Shown here: positions 42,951-54,730 of the stretch, piece after piece
Position numbering within the stretch: the first letter of the stretch is position 1
How the letters are laid out: every line of letters begins with the position of its first letter
NCBI RefSeq assembly: GCF_015706575.1
Contig: NW_024037064.1
Span: 9,959,606-10,023,605, forward strand
Source of the DNA: Patiria miniata
Lineage: Eukaryota > Echinodermata > Asteroidea > Valvatida > Asterinidae
Reading direction: 5' to 3'
Length of the DNA: 64,000 bases
Translations under genes and position numbers: made by a program
Notes under the pieces: generated by a model
What the model was told of the DNA's origin: nothing
Databases searched by the model: none
Seen by the model: the letters and a program-made list of their open reading frames with translations, nothing else

Positions 42951-45900
42951 CATACACAAAAAGGACACATGTACACATGTAGCTCGTCTCGCACCTCTGG
43001 AATGTTGGTGTTGTTTGATGGGTAAAAGCAACGTCTCAAAGCACGTGTCAGTATCGAGACAAAAAGTCTCGAGATCTTGTGGGGTCTCGAGCATACAAAA
43101 CCTTATTGTTCATTTTGGAAAAAACCACAAAAAAATTCTAAAATAAATGTATATGATCTGATCATATCTGACTGAAATACTTTTGAAAGTTCGATAGGCG
43201 GTGCTATCGATTCCGAGGAACGAACTCAACTAGTCTGGTATATACCCAAATGTCACTTCATTTTTAGTAACGCAAACTCCCTTGTAGTACATGTAGTTGC
43301 GTATCGCATGCATCGAGTTAATCAAGCGCAACCATTGGCACATCAGCACTCTGTGATAAAGTTTAGTTTCAAAGACCACACATGAATTCCATGACCAGAA
43401 GGCAAACAATTTGAAGCACTCTGCGATCTGCAGATTTGTGCCTGCACGAGTTTGGCTCTTACAAGGCATCTCAGCCGAGTTAATAAGGCAAAGTATTGGG
43501 GTCAAGTGGCTACGGCTAGGCCACGGACATGTCGCGTTCTTCCACATGAATGTCGTTCTGCATTTCTCCGTTAATAAGAGCCTTTGGTCAGGCACACATT
43601 TCCGACACCGATTTTGATTCGAGGAAATTCATACCGTATTTTTCTTTTGCTGTTGACTTGTGCTTTTACCAGTTCAGACTAAGTTTAAATAAACACTCTG
43701 AAATAATATTTTCCTTACTAAAACTTAATGAAAATCAGCGTTGGTCATGTTGGTAAAATGGTACATGTAGGTCTTCTCTGTAAAGCAGGTGTTTTCAGTA
43801 ATTCAGCATATCTTTGGACCAAAGTATTTGTACCAGGACATGTGAATAATCATTCCAATTTTATTATACATGTAAGATGGAACTTGAAATATACAAAAGG
43901 GACAATATGAAGAAACATTTGTTGAGATGTTTTGCATACATGTAGGTGATGCAGATTTTTACAGTGCAATGACTCGGGAAGTTTAGATTTTGATATTTTG
44001 GTCAAGTTACTTCCAATTTACCTGGACTTTTTTTTTTGATTTAAGTTGAGTATTAAAACAGACGAGTTGGCAAATGGTCGAGTAGACTAAACTAAACCTT
44101 TTAGTTCCAGTTGGTTAACAAACAAAGTTGTCTCAACAGTTGAGTTGGCACGACGGTTGAGTAACTTGAGTTGGCAAATGGTTGAAGTAGTTCAAATTGA
44201 GTTATTGGCAAACGGTTGAGTTAACTGTAAACCCTGACCAATTGCCTTTTGTTACGATTCAAATTTTGCATCCAGTTGCAAGACATCCTGTTACGATACT
44301 GGAGTTTGATCGGAACATTTTCTAAAGAGGGGAGATGTACATGACATTTCATTTCAGCGTGCGTCAGCCATAGATGGTGCATTCACATAGAGGGTGAAAG
44401 TGATGAACGCGATCACGCACGCGCGATCATGCACACGAGTCTGTTGTAGATTATAATTAACCCACAGCTGCGATAACCTGCTGCCATGAGAGGGCGTTTT
44501 CATGATGAACTGCTCCCACAAACATTGGGAATCAATTAATATACGTTGGAGATGAAACAGGGAGTTGACCGGAATTATACTTATGAGGCATTATCATGCT
44601 CATATGAGCAGGTTGCAGAAGTTTGTAGGGCCTTAATTAACTTAATGTGTGCCCCTCTGTATTTTCTACAGACTCCAGGACATGTAAGCTGATTTGGTGG
44701 GGAACGTAAGCCAATTAAGTGTCTGGCAAGGCATGCATCATATCACGACCATGGGAGATGCGGGAAGGATGGCAGCACAGGTATGCGATTGCAGGAGTGG
44801 TGTGGAACTCTGCAGCCACCATCATGCAACTTCATATGGCACCAATCCAGAGGTGGGTCCTGTCTCAATAATTCTCATTTCGTTTCCTAATTTCTCTAAA
44901 CTCTGTACATGTAGTCCCAGTAGGGGGGCCCAGATAGACTTATATTATTCCAGTCACCACACATCGATTCGGAGTCTGTTGTAATGTTGAGCAAACCTGA
45001 CCCGAAACCGACTCGACCCGAAACTGACTGGACCCGAAACGGACTTCGGGTCAGGTCGAGCCATTTTTCCATCATTTCAGTCGGGTCGGTTTCGATTTTA
45101 CATTTGCAACTGTGACTGTTGGGTCAGGTCAGGTCGGGTCGGTTAAGTCATCTTATGAAAAACTTGAAATAAACCGAAATAAACCAAAACAGTTTTGACA
45201 TTCACGCGGTTCAATATTATTGTAGAGTTGCTGTGCCCGGCACGGTGCGACCAACGTCAATCCACAAAATGTGCATGTGGTTTGCAGTTTATCATCGCAC
45301 AGTCTATAATGTCAAGGCCCACCAGTAGGTCATGTTATGATGATTCTGTTAATTCTGAGACACCACCATTTTCACAAATTGAGAATTTTGGAGCAAGCTC
45401 GACGAGGCAAGTCCAGCCCATAATTTGAGGTCTAGCTGCATGTTCATATTTCCCATTGCTCTTTTCATTGTTCAGGTAGGGCTTGCGCACAGGCTGGTTG
45501 CAACTGGTGATCACTATGTGTACAAAATGAACGCCCGCAACATACACACGCCCAACGATTTTGTTTCAAAAGGTTACATTTTTCATTCCTTATTTAAAAG
45601 TTAAAATTTTAAAACATTTGTCGTAATTTGGAGAGTAAGTTCAATCATGTAATAAACTTAAATATTTTCCCATTTTGATCTGGATTGACATTGAAATTAC
45701 ACTAGTTTTTGCGTAGAGTATGAAACAAAGAGTACCAAAAATTGTTGCACGCATGACATGTTACGTTCACAGGCCATGTGGCGATGAACAGACCAGTCCA
45801 TTACGCTCAAGATCCACGGCAAGAATTTTTTGCCCTGGTGATGATTTTGTTTAACTTGGTCTCAACGGTAGTATCGCATTGCAGACGTCAAGAAACCATA

Positions 45901-46800
45901 CATGAGTCGCAAACTGACGAAAAAGTCATTCAGCCATCCTCGTTCCATGATTATCGGTCAACATGTACTATCTACTATCGATTTTCTTTTTCTCAATACT
46001 GTTTCTTTACGAAAAAAATTGATAATCATAACGGAACCTTTACAATTTAAATTAGAAGCCTTTCCTTTTTTCATACCGTCAAAATATAATTTTATTTTAG
46101 AGTTACATGTATAGACATATCGTGTCGCTCTGGATTTTCATCATGGCGCCGTTTGTCTGACATCGCGCGCAGTGTAAGTATCAAAGTTTATTTTTGCAGC
46201 GCCATGATGTAAACGAAAATAGCCTTGAATGCAAGGCTGTGCTGTATCAGCAACGCATATCGCTGGCCACGCATAGTATTACCCGTACTGCAATATCGCG
46301 GTATATACCCGATTCCATCACACGTACGCTCAAATCCCGCAGTTCATATTGTGCATGTATGTACATGCGTGTACACACTGCACTGTCCTTACGTGACAGT
46401 CCAACCCGTTCTCCATAAGAGCACGTACAGCCTTGATTATATTATGTCACCGGGTTTCATGTTTTTCTTTACTTTGCATCGCAAATCTCAGACAAATGGA
46501 AGGGGGGGGGGGAGGTGAGACGATATGGAAATTATCCAGTATGAATAATGTATGTTCCTCATTGACCAATCACGCTTCAGATCAATGATTGTTGGTTTGG
46601 TAACCCAACACCAGCGTGACCGCAAAGCGACCTACAGCATATATGTTTTTAAACAGCATGACACGTCCAATCATGGGCCAATTCACATTTGTTCGATCGT
46701 AAGCAGCTCATTCTGTTTAACATATTGTATGTCCAGAAAAAAATACTTCTGCTTCCAATTACATGCCTTTCAAAAGGGCAGGCGCCCATGGTAACACGAA
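42951..46800. other. Intergenic; inverted relatives of the 16-bp array
   Basis: Near 44060-44225 GAGTTGGCAAATGGT-type words are the inverse of the left 16-bp block, placing related arrays in opposite orientation on both sides of the satellite. Near 45000-45060 three copies of ACCCGAAACNGACTSG at 16-base spacing precede their inverse (TTCGGGTCAGGTCGAG), and GGTCAGGTCAGGTCGGGTCG follows. Several ORFs below 100 codons are present; none is recognised. Confidence 0.5.
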
Positions 46801-47568
46801 TGTGAGTTTGTGACGTAAACGGCGGCTATTCGCACTCGCATTCACGAAAGTTGAACACATTACATTTCAACTTGGCATTTCAACATGTACTACTGTAGCT
46901 CGTGCACGGAGCACTTATTAATATTGCATGGGTGCGTTAGCATTTTATTTGTGCCTATAGAACTCGGAAGTGTGCGCTGTTGGGCACACATTTGGGCACT
47001 GCTTATCTCAATTGAGTTTGGGTGTGTCGGTATCTTTATGTATACTTGGCACATCATTTGGTGATATTTGTAGGGAAGTTCAAGTTCACATGCTGTAGCC
47101 AAATTGTTTTCGTTAACACCAGATCGTTTGTGACTTGTCTACTTACGCTAATCCAAATTTTCTAATTCCAAGTCAGACAATTTTACAAATTAGGAATAAG
47201 CTACTTGAAAAGCCTTAGGCATTGTGCTGTTAGGGTGCGGAAATCATCTTGACCGGTAAGAGCATTTTGAGTTTTATGAATGAGTTACTTGTGACTTGCA
47301 AACAGGTGAATTTTACAAGAATAGTTTTGTTGCTTGGATACCTCCTGGAGGTCCAATTGAATTTTGGTTATAGTATTTGCACATCCGGAGGGAGAGTGCA
47401 GAGGATCTTATAGCCTGAGCAAATACAGAAACTGAAACACTTGAATATGTGTAGTTCGTTAACTATTTCTGGTTATTGTTGATATTTGTTCTTTCCAGAA
47501 TAAATAATTTCTTGACTTGTTGTTCATTCACATGTAGTGTTCAATATATACCGTCTACTTCACTCTAC

Positions 47569-47712
47569 TTACCTGTAGAGCAATACTACTTATGCATATT
47601 CCCCCTATCGGCAGGTATTTTCGCTAAGAGTTATATACAATAGCGCCCTTTGGCGTCCTACCCATAACACCCCGCGGCATGCGTGCCTCGTGAGCGTCCT
47701 CTTTTCTCTTAG
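47569..47712. repeat. Left inverted terminal repeat of the DIRS-like element
   Basis: It reads from CTTACCTGTAGAGCAATACT through TCGGCAGGTATTTTCGCTAA to CGTCCTCTTTTCTC and is closely mirrored at about 53811-53952. Confidence 0.85.
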
Positions 47713-47848
47713 CGGCAGGTCGGGTAGGACGTGCGTGAAATAGCTCGCTGTTTGCCTCGTCATTTACTACCCTTCTTTAATAAAAGAGTTAGTAATCATT
47801 AGTTTGTAGAGTTTTCATCATCTTCTTGGTTTCATTTATTTCATAATT

Positions 47849-49906
47849 ATGAAGCGTTTGGGGAGGGCCGATCTGTCACTAACCGGGGGGAATTCCTCTC
47901 CCACGGGATGGACCGAGTTCTCGGGGGACTCTGCCGTTAACGCTACGTCGTTACTGCGGCAGCAGTCTCTCGTCCGACACCCTCAGCCACAGTTGGCTGG
48001 GGGAGATGGCAGTTCCGCCGATCAGTTAAGGGGGCCTCGGTCACCTTCTCCGGTCAACTCAGGCGAAACACCCAAACTAAAGGCACACTCCGGCAAGGTT
48101 CCTCCAAAACATATCTCCTGTGCCGGAGCAAAGCCTAAGAAGGGCCGTCAGGGCAAGCGTGGCTCGGCAACGAGCGCCGCTGTGGCACCTGGCCCTCCCC
48201 CGATCACGGGGCAGCCCGAGGGGGCTAGCCGTCACACTTTGGTGGGCGCTAGTCACCCGTGTCCTCCCGACACAGTGTCGAACACCACTGGTTGTCGGGA
48301 TGGGCTATTGCACGGGCTACCGGCCCGTTCAGCGCTCGCTCAGCCCACGGGGCCTGAGGCGCTGTCGGCAGGGTGCATTATGAGCGATACGGAGCCGATT
48401 GCCTGGGGGGATCCCGGGCCGACGGCCCCCGTGCCATCTCGCTCAGAGGGACTACTCTCATCATCGGAATTTTTCCGTTGTTCGGGGGTCCCGGTGTCCC
48501 AGGTGTCTTCCGATTTTTCCTCGGACACACCTCGGGGCCGTTCTTCTAAGAAGAAGAAGAGTAAGAAGAAGGCTACACGTCGATCACGCCGTTCTTCTTC
48601 GGATTCTGACGACTCCTCTGACCGGTCCCGCCGGGGCAAACGCTCCCGGGGGGAGGACGCGGTTTCCAGAGCAGATTTCCTGCAGGCTTTCCAGTCGATT
48701 TCTGATACGCTATCGGCTATGTCGGCAGGCCGCCGGGCGGGCCCTATTTGGGGGCCCCCTGCAGCGGTGGACTACGGCCCACAACCATCGGTTGTCGGGC
48801 CCACATCGCAGTCTTCAGTCACCAGTCATGCTTGGGTGGCCCGGGAACAAAGGGACATACCGCACACAATTAGTCGTGCTCCGGCGTCCCCGCCTGCGGT
48901 GAGAGCTTCACAGTCGTCATTCGTTGGCCACGGTTGGGTGGCCCAGGCACAACGGGATATACCACACGTGGTTGACCGTACACCGGAGGCCCGGCCTGCA
49001 GCGAGTGTCTCGCATGCATCGGCCGTGAGCCATGGTTGGGTGGATCAGAGGCCACGGGACCTACCGCGTACGATGGGATCCCCGCCTGTATTGAGCATTC
49101 ATCCATCCATGCCGTATGACTCTGAGGAAGTTGTCCAGCCGCTAGCGCGTGGCTCGGTACAACTCGCCCCTCCAGACGACGTTCGTTCACCGGAGTCAAC
49201 TCGGCCCTCACAATCGGCTGAGTCATCTGATGACGACGAGGAACCAGACCGATTACAACGGCTGTCTATCTCTGAAACGGAGCTCCGTTTAGTACAGAGG
49301 GATATGATAAGAGTACTTAATCTACCCTCCGCTGATGAGCCCCCTCCGCCTGATCATAAATCTTTCAAGCGAAGGACGGGCTCCACATCTAGCAGCGATA
49401 AAATATTCCCCATACTTCCTTTAGATCAAGTATGCGTGGAACATATCGACAACATCATGTCAACGGATAAATGGCGTCCGTTTCTCAGACGGGAACGAGA
49501 TTATTTTCGTTTCCCAGCTGAAGATTTTGCGAAGTTTTTCACTCCGCCTACTCTCCCCGACGCAGCAAAAGATAAACTTGCGGCCGATGAGAGTGGTTCG
49601 TCTTCCAAACGACCTTTTGTGGACAAATCGCGTTGTAAACTTGAGGACGTTTTGAAGAAGATAGACACAGCTTCACGTTTCGGTTCGCGGTCAACGTCTT
49701 TCTTACTTCTTCTTACGGAATATTTAGCCGTGGGCTATGAAGAGGACTCGCCGATTCCAGCGGATATGCTGACTGCGGCCCTTCAATGCCTTGACCATGG
49801 TCTACGCTCAGTGCTTGATCAATTCGCACGTGTGTCGGCCCTATCAACGTCCACCCGCCGGGGTAACGTGCTCGATGCACTGTTCCTCCCGTCGCAGGGT
49901 GCTTGA
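47849..49906 (+). CDS. DIRS-like ORF1, gag-like (fossil part)
   Basis: An open frame of 685 codons starts MKRLGRADLS. It is rich in Ser, Pro and Arg with a lysine-rich patch (KKKKSKKKATRRSRR) and three similar segments around SHAWVAREQRDIP, GHGWVAQAQRDIP and SHGWVDQRPRDLP. The position matches the nucleocapsid-like first ORF of DIRS elements. Base composition is more GC-rich than the flanks. Confidence 0.75.
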   Translation: MKRLGRADLSLTGGNSSPTGWTEFSGDSAVNATSLLRQQSLVRHPQPQLAGGDGSSADQLRGPRSPSPVNSGETPKLKAHSGKVPPKHISCAGAKPKKGRQGKRGSATSAAVAPGPPPITGQPEGASRHTLVGASHPCPPDTVSNTTGCRDGLLHGLPARSALAQPTGPEALSAGCIMSDTEPIAWGDPGPTAPVPSRSEGLLSSSEFFRCSGVPVSQVSSDFSSDTPRGRSSKKKKSKKKATRRSRRSSSDSDDSSDRSRRGKRSRGEDAVSRADFLQAFQSISDTLSAMSAGRRAGPIWGPPAAVDYGPQPSVVGPTSQSSVTSHAWVAREQRDIPHTISRAPASPPAVRASQSSFVGHGWVAQAQRDIPHVVDRTPEARPAASVSHASAVSHGWVDQRPRDLPRTMGSPPVLSIHPSMPYDSEEVVQPLARGSVQLAPPDDVRSPESTRPSQSAESSDDDEEPDRLQRLSISETELRLVQRDMIRVLNLPSADEPPPPDHKSFKRRTGSTSSSDKIFPILPLDQVCVEHIDNIMSTDKWRPFLRRERDYFRFPAEDFAKFFTPPTLPDAAKDKLAADESGSSSKRPFVDKSRCKLEDVLKKIDTASRFGSRSTSFLLLLTEYLAVGYEEDSPIPADMLTAALQCLDHGLRSVLDQFARVSALSTSTRRGNVLDALFLPSQGA

Positions 49907-50107
49907 AAAAGACTTGAAGATCTCCCCCTGACGGGCACGGATCTATTTGACGGTGAATTCGAAGATCAGATGCGAGATGAGGCCAAACGTCTGAAGGCTA
50001 CAGAAAAATCAACTTCAAGAAGCCTCCAGCACCGGCGTCCAAACAACAGCGTGGTAAGGGCAAAACATTTGTCATTCCCCGCCGCAAACCTCTGAAATCT
50101 GGTCGCG

Positions 50108-51800
50108 GTGGTTTTCGTGGCTGCACGGACAATTCTTCCGGTGCGCGCGCCACGCAGGCCCGCACGTTCTCTGGACAACAACGGCCCCAATCCGGTCGTG
50201 GTTTCCGGGCACCGGCCCCCCGCTATCCCGGGGGCTGGCGCAAGTGACTTAGTAGACTCGTGGCGGCCTCCCGCCGTCGGACCCGTGGGAGGCCGTCTCC
50301 GAGACTTTGCGGGGTCCTGGGGTTTAATTACGTCCGACCGGTGGGTGCTGGATACGATCGGGTGCGGCTACGCACTCGAGTTCTCGAGCACCCCCCCGTC
50401 GGACATGGTCGTTCGACCGACGGTAGTTCCGTCCGATCCTACCAAACGTCTCTCCCTCGAAGGGGAGATCAGTTCCCTCCTCGGGAAACGGGCAATTCGC
50501 CCGCTCCCTCCGGGGGAGATGCGGTCGGGCTTCATGTTGACCTTCTTCCTGGTACCCAAGAAGGAGGCCGGCATGTGGCGCCCGATTTTAAATCTAAAAC
50601 CCCTCAACAAATTTATTCGGCCAAGACGTTTTCGCATGGATACGCTCAACAAAATACTCCAATCGATTCTTACACCTGCGTGGGGAGCCAGTCTAGATCT
50701 GAAAGATGCGTATCTACACATTCCTGTCAGACCAGACCACTGGAAGTTTTTTCATTTTCAGTACGAGAACGTCCAGTACGAGTTCATGGTTCTTCCGTTT
50801 GGTCTAGCCACCTCACCCCGAGTCTTCACGCGTGTGGTGAAGACAATCGGGGCCGCATTAAGAAAACAAGGTGTGATGATCTTCATGTATCTGGACGATT
50901 GGATCATTATTGCTCAATCTCAGACGGCCGCGTCGGCAGCACTCAATCTGACTTGGCGTCTAGCGGCGGGGCTCGGGTTTATTATCAACGCCGAAAAATC
51001 CCATCCACATCAATCCCAATTCCCAATCTTTCTGGGAGCGTCTCTCGATCTCCAGAAGGGATTGGCTCGGCCTACGGAGGAACGAGTTGTAAATCTCCAA
51101 CAGTGTGTGTCTCTGTTTCTCCTGACGACCATGGCCCCAGCACAAGCCTGGCTAAGGTTGCTCGGTCTCATGGCCAGTATGGTAGATGTGGTGAACTTTT
51201 GCAGACTAAGGATGCATCCCATCCAGTTACATCTGCTGTCCTTCTATCGGCCCAGTCGTCACCACATACGTCATCTGGTGCCGACCACACCTTGGCTGAT
51301 ACCGCACCTCCGTTGGTGGCTCGACAATACCAATCTCATGGAGGGGCGCGCGTTTCACAATCCCAAGCTGTCAGTGACCATCACGACAGACGCGTCACTT
51401 TTTGGCTGGGGGGCCACCCTCCACCCGCGCCAAGTAGCGGGTCGGTGGGGGCCCAAAGATTGCTCAAAACACATAAACGTGCTGGAGAATTGGCAGTCAT
51501 CAATGCTCTCCAACGTTTTCAAGCATCAGTGACGAACCAGGTAGTCAACATTCGATGCGACAATGCCACAGTAGTGGCCTACATCAATCGACAGGGAGGC
51601 ACGCGATCCGCCCAACTATGCGCGCTCACTCGTGGCAACTCATCTCCCAGGCGAGGAGAACGTCACAGCCGACGCTCTCTCCAGGGGGTGGGTCGTTCCG
51701 ACGGAATGGACACTGCGTCCGCAGGTTGTCCAGTCACTTTTTCTGTTGATCGATCGGCCTCATGTCGACGTGTTTGCCTCTCGAAACAACCACCAGTTAC
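50108..51800 (+). CDS. DIRS-like reverse transcriptase and RNase H region (fossil part)
   Basis: Reverse transcriptase motifs include LKDAYLHIPV, MVLPFGLATSPRVF and the catalytic YLDDWI, all typical of the DIRS group. RNase H residues follow (TTDASLFGWGA, IRCDNATVVAYINRQGG). The region overlaps the recombinase frame, as is common in the family. Confidence 0.85.
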
Positions 51801-53194
51801 CGGTATACTGCGCAAGACACAACGACCCTTGCGCATGGCAGACAGACGCACAGGCAATACGGTGGGACAGACTACTTGCGTACGCCTTTCCCCCGTTCTC
51901 CCTCATACCGCGAGTACTGACCAAAGTGGAACAGGGGGACTGCAAGATCCTCCTCATAGCTCCCTTTTGGCCACGCCAGCCTTGGTTCCCGAGACTCATC
52001 AAGCTCTTGGTTCACCGCCCGGTGATTCTTCCGAAGAGGGCAGACACACTGTTCCAGCCCAGCTCGGGTTTTCTTCACCCGGCCCCGGAGGATCTCCACC
52101 TGACGTGCTGGGTATTATCAAGCAATCCTTCCGCACGGCGGGCCTTTCTGAACGAGCTGCGGCCATTGCAGCCTGCAGCCGGCGGGAATCTACCAGGAAA
52201 ATTTATAGCAGTAGATTACACCATTTTTACAAATGGTGTAGAGCCAGGTCTCTGGGGCCCTTCCGATACTTCTATAGGAGAGATTGCAGACTTCCTAGTA
52301 GGCCTATTTGACAGTGATCTTGCTACAGCCACAGTTAAGAATTATCGTTCGGCTATAGCGGCTATTCATGGAGGTTTCTCTGACGGTTCCTCGGTGTCAG
52401 ATAATCAGAATCTTAGCCAACTTATCAAGGGGATGTTTGTGTCACGCCCCCCGACACGTAGGCTATTACCATCGTGGGATCTCTTTGCCGTTTTATCAAC
52501 CTTATCGAGACCCCCGTTTGAACCAATGGGCAGCTCAACCTTGTTGCAGCTGTCGGTTAAAGTGTCATTTCTATTAGCAGTGGCTACATCTAGACAACGT
52601 AGCGAGTTGCATTTGCTTACGGTGGAGACAGGTCATATGTGGTGGGAACCAGGGGGTGTTCGCCTGGTTCCTAAAACAGGTTTTCTAACCAAAAATCAGT
52701 CGGAATCATTTTCACCTCCTGACATTTTTGTGCCGGACATCAAATCCTTTTCGTCTGTCTCTCGTGACAAACTTTGGTGTCCGGTCAGGGCCCTGAAGTG
52801 GTACGTTGATAGAACTAAAACGCTTCGAAGCGGCCATTCACAGCTGTTTATAACAACGACTCCACCATACCGACCGGCCTCGCGTGATACAATTTCCCGC
52901 TGGTTGGTTACGGCCATCAAATCAGCAATAGACTCACCAACAACAGATTCCGTTGGGTCAGTCCATGCACATGAGGTCAGGTCAACTTCTACTTCCTGGG
53001 CCTTTTTTAAGGGTGTTTCTATTAAAGATATCACACAGGCAGCGTGTTGGAAAACCCCCAACACCTTTACAGAGTGCTATTTGAAGGATGTCCTCCAGAC
53101 GGAAGGCAGAGCCGGGAGAGTGGTGCTGAAGGCGGCGAGCCGAGCATCATCAGGTCCACAGGATCCTCTCCTACCCGGGACTTCCCTAGAATAG
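51632..53194 (+). CDS. DIRS-like tyrosine recombinase region (fossil part)
   Basis: The C-terminal half has the tyrosine recombinase signature: the first Arg in ATSRQRSELHLL, then HEVRSTSTSWA with the His-x-x-Arg pair, and the likely catalytic Tyr in TFTECYLKDV. The N-terminal part overlaps the end of RNase H. This enzyme marks DIRS-type elements in place of an integrase. Confidence 0.85.
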   Translation: MATHLPGEENVTADALSRGWVVPTEWTLRPQVVQSLFLLIDRPHVDVFASRNNHQLPVYCARHNDPCAWQTDAQAIRWDRLLAYAFPPFSLIPRVLTKVEQGDCKILLIAPFWPRQPWFPRLIKLLVHRPVILPKRADTLFQPSSGFLHPAPEDLHLTCWVLSSNPSARRAFLNELRPLQPAAGGNLPGKFIAVDYTIFTNGVEPGLWGPSDTSIGEIADFLVGLFDSDLATATVKNYRSAIAAIHGGFSDGSSVSDNQNLSQLIKGMFVSRPPTRRLLPSWDLFAVLSTLSRPPFEPMGSSTLLQLSVKVSFLLAVATSRQRSELHLLTVETGHMWWEPGGVRLVPKTGFLTKNQSESFSPPDIFVPDIKSFSSVSRDKLWCPVRALKWYVDRTKTLRSGHSQLFITTTPPYRPASRDTISRWLVTAIKSAIDSPTTDSVGSVHAHEVRSTSTSWAFFKGVSIKDITQAACWKTPNTFTECYLKDVLQTEGRAGRVVLKAASRASSGPQDPLLPGTSLE

Positions 53195-53629
53195 GTGAGT
53201 CTCCTCATCCTGACTATTTACATTATACATTACATTGTATTGAATATAAATGTATAGCTAAACACTCTTGTAATAAGGTCATTGGTCTTGGACAAGTTAC
53301 CTTCTTTGTATACAGTTTACCTTGTGCATGGGCTTGGTTTGAAGTGTTTTAGAACTTGCTTTAAGAAGTGTCGTGTACTAACAGTACTCTTCTTTGCAGG
53401 ATTCAACTGTATTATATCATAATACTTTACATTATGAGACGTTCCCCCTAACGAGGGCTGACGTCTCGATTAACATGTGAGGGTAATTAATATCCTTTAC
53501 ATGTAGAGTTCTTGGTTTTTTCCCCTGTCCGCCTTTGGACGGAACAGTGGGAGCCACCTGGGGTTGCATTCCATGTTTCATGCCCCTGTGAGTAAGCAAT
53601 AGCATCTCGCATGACCCACCTCCTTGACG

Positions 53630-53985
53630 GTGCTAGTCTGTGCATAAGTAGTATTGCTCTACAGGTAAGTAGAGTGAAGTAGACTCCCCCCCCCCCCCAC
53701 AGAAGTGTGGTTGGGGTCTACGAACGAATACTTACCTGTAGAGCATCCCTCCCCCCTACCCCACTCTTCTCGATGCCTTGGGTACTTTGTTGTATTCCGA
53801 CTTAGCGCTCGAGAAAAGAGGACGCTCACGAGGCACGCATGCCGCGGGGTGTTATGGGTAGGGCGCCAGAGGGCGCTATTGTATATAACTCTTAGCGAAA
53901 ATACCTGCCGGTAAGGGGAATATGCATAAGTAGTATTGCTCTACTGGTAAGTATTCGTTCGTAGACCCCAACCACACTTCTGTGG
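53630..53985. repeat. Internal complementary region and right inverted repeat of the DIRS-like element
   Basis: About 53640-53686 is the inverse of the left outer end (TCTACTTCACTCTACTTACC). About 53707-53752 is the inverse of the right outer end (TCGTAGACCCCAACCACACT). About 53811-53952 mirrors the left terminal repeat. This arrangement is used by DIRS elements as a template to close the circular copy. Confidence 0.8.
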
Positions 53986-54027
53986 GGGGGGGGGGGGGGA
54001 TTTAGTCTGTCTGATCTAACCATAAAT

Positions 54028-54493
54028 TAGTGTTGTAGTCCCGAGTGCCAAGTACTGCCGAATACTTAGGATGCCGAGTACGAGTACGAGTACTTGTACC
54101 TCTGAGTACAAGAACAAGTCTCGGAGTACGAGTACTTGCAATTACGAGTACGAGTACTGTACTTCCGAGTACGAGTACTCGAAACTTTGATTTCTCCACA
54201 AGCCAATCAACCATTCAAACTGAGAGTATTGATAAAATAAGGCCGTGGTGTATATAGTCATATACCATTTTCTCCCCCGAGTACTGCTATCCGAGTACGA
54301 GTACTTTGATGATCGAGTACAATTTCGACATTTCGAGTACGAGTACTTTGCTGCATGCCCGAGTACGAGTACCGTCATTTCGAGTACGAGTACTTTGACA
54401 TTCGAGTACAAGTACGAGTATGAGTACTCCAAAAAAAGTACTTGAGTAGTACTCGAGTACGAGTACCGAGTACGATTAAGTACTACAACACTG
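54028..54493. mobile_element. hAT-type MITE with GAGTAC-rich interior, 466 bp
   Basis: The ends are TAGTGTTGTAGT and its inverse (ACTACAACACTG). CCATAAAT is duplicated at 54020-54027 and 54494-54501, an 8-bp target duplication as in hAT elements. The paralogous sequence at about 56550-56566 shows the uninterrupted site. The interior has about twenty copies of CGAGTACGAGTAC-like words in both sense and inverse, so the single strand could fold extensively. No transposase is encoded. Confidence 0.85.
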
Positions 54494-54730
54494 CCATAAA
54501 TTAGGATATACACTGTACATGTACTTTCCTAGTATAACATGTACATGAAGTAATTTTCTTCATGATGATAAATGGTGCCACCCCGCACTGCCTGACCTAA
54601 AGTTGAAGGAGCCGGAGCCATAGATATTCATTACACTTCCTCTCTCCCTGAGGCCCCACCCCCTCCTCCTTCCCCTTTTCACTTGCTTCTCCCAAAGTCC
54701 TTGCCACCACAAATGGTGTCAGAAGTGGGA

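Larger units (their letters stand above)
47559..53999 (+). mobile_element. DIRS-like retrotransposon (tyrosine recombinase type), near whole
   Basis: Parts in order: left inverted terminal repeat (about 47.57-47.71 kb), a gag-like frame, reverse transcriptase with RNase H, tyrosine recombinase, an internal complementary region (about 53.64-53.76 kb) and the right inverted repeat (about 53.81-53.95 kb). This is the architecture of DIRS elements, which integrate through a circular intermediate without target duplication. The homologous repeat near 56.53 kb gives the empty site. The frames are long, with two or so breaks at most; frame overlap is usual in this family. Fairly young by its intact look. 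Confidence 0.9.

Noticed and set aside
41437-42978. Long frames on both strands (up to 293 codons) that look like a repetitive protein
   Set aside because: All frames of a 16-bp stop-free satellite are open, so the lengths carry no evidence for a gene.
44694-44984. 96-codon frame as an RCC1-like exon
   Set aside because: I looked for a blade signature in all three frames and found none that was convincing.
47559-53999. A Ngaro or Crypton element rather than DIRS
   Set aside because: Crypton lacks reverse transcriptase, and Ngaro has split direct repeats; inverted ends with an internal complementary region fit DIRS.
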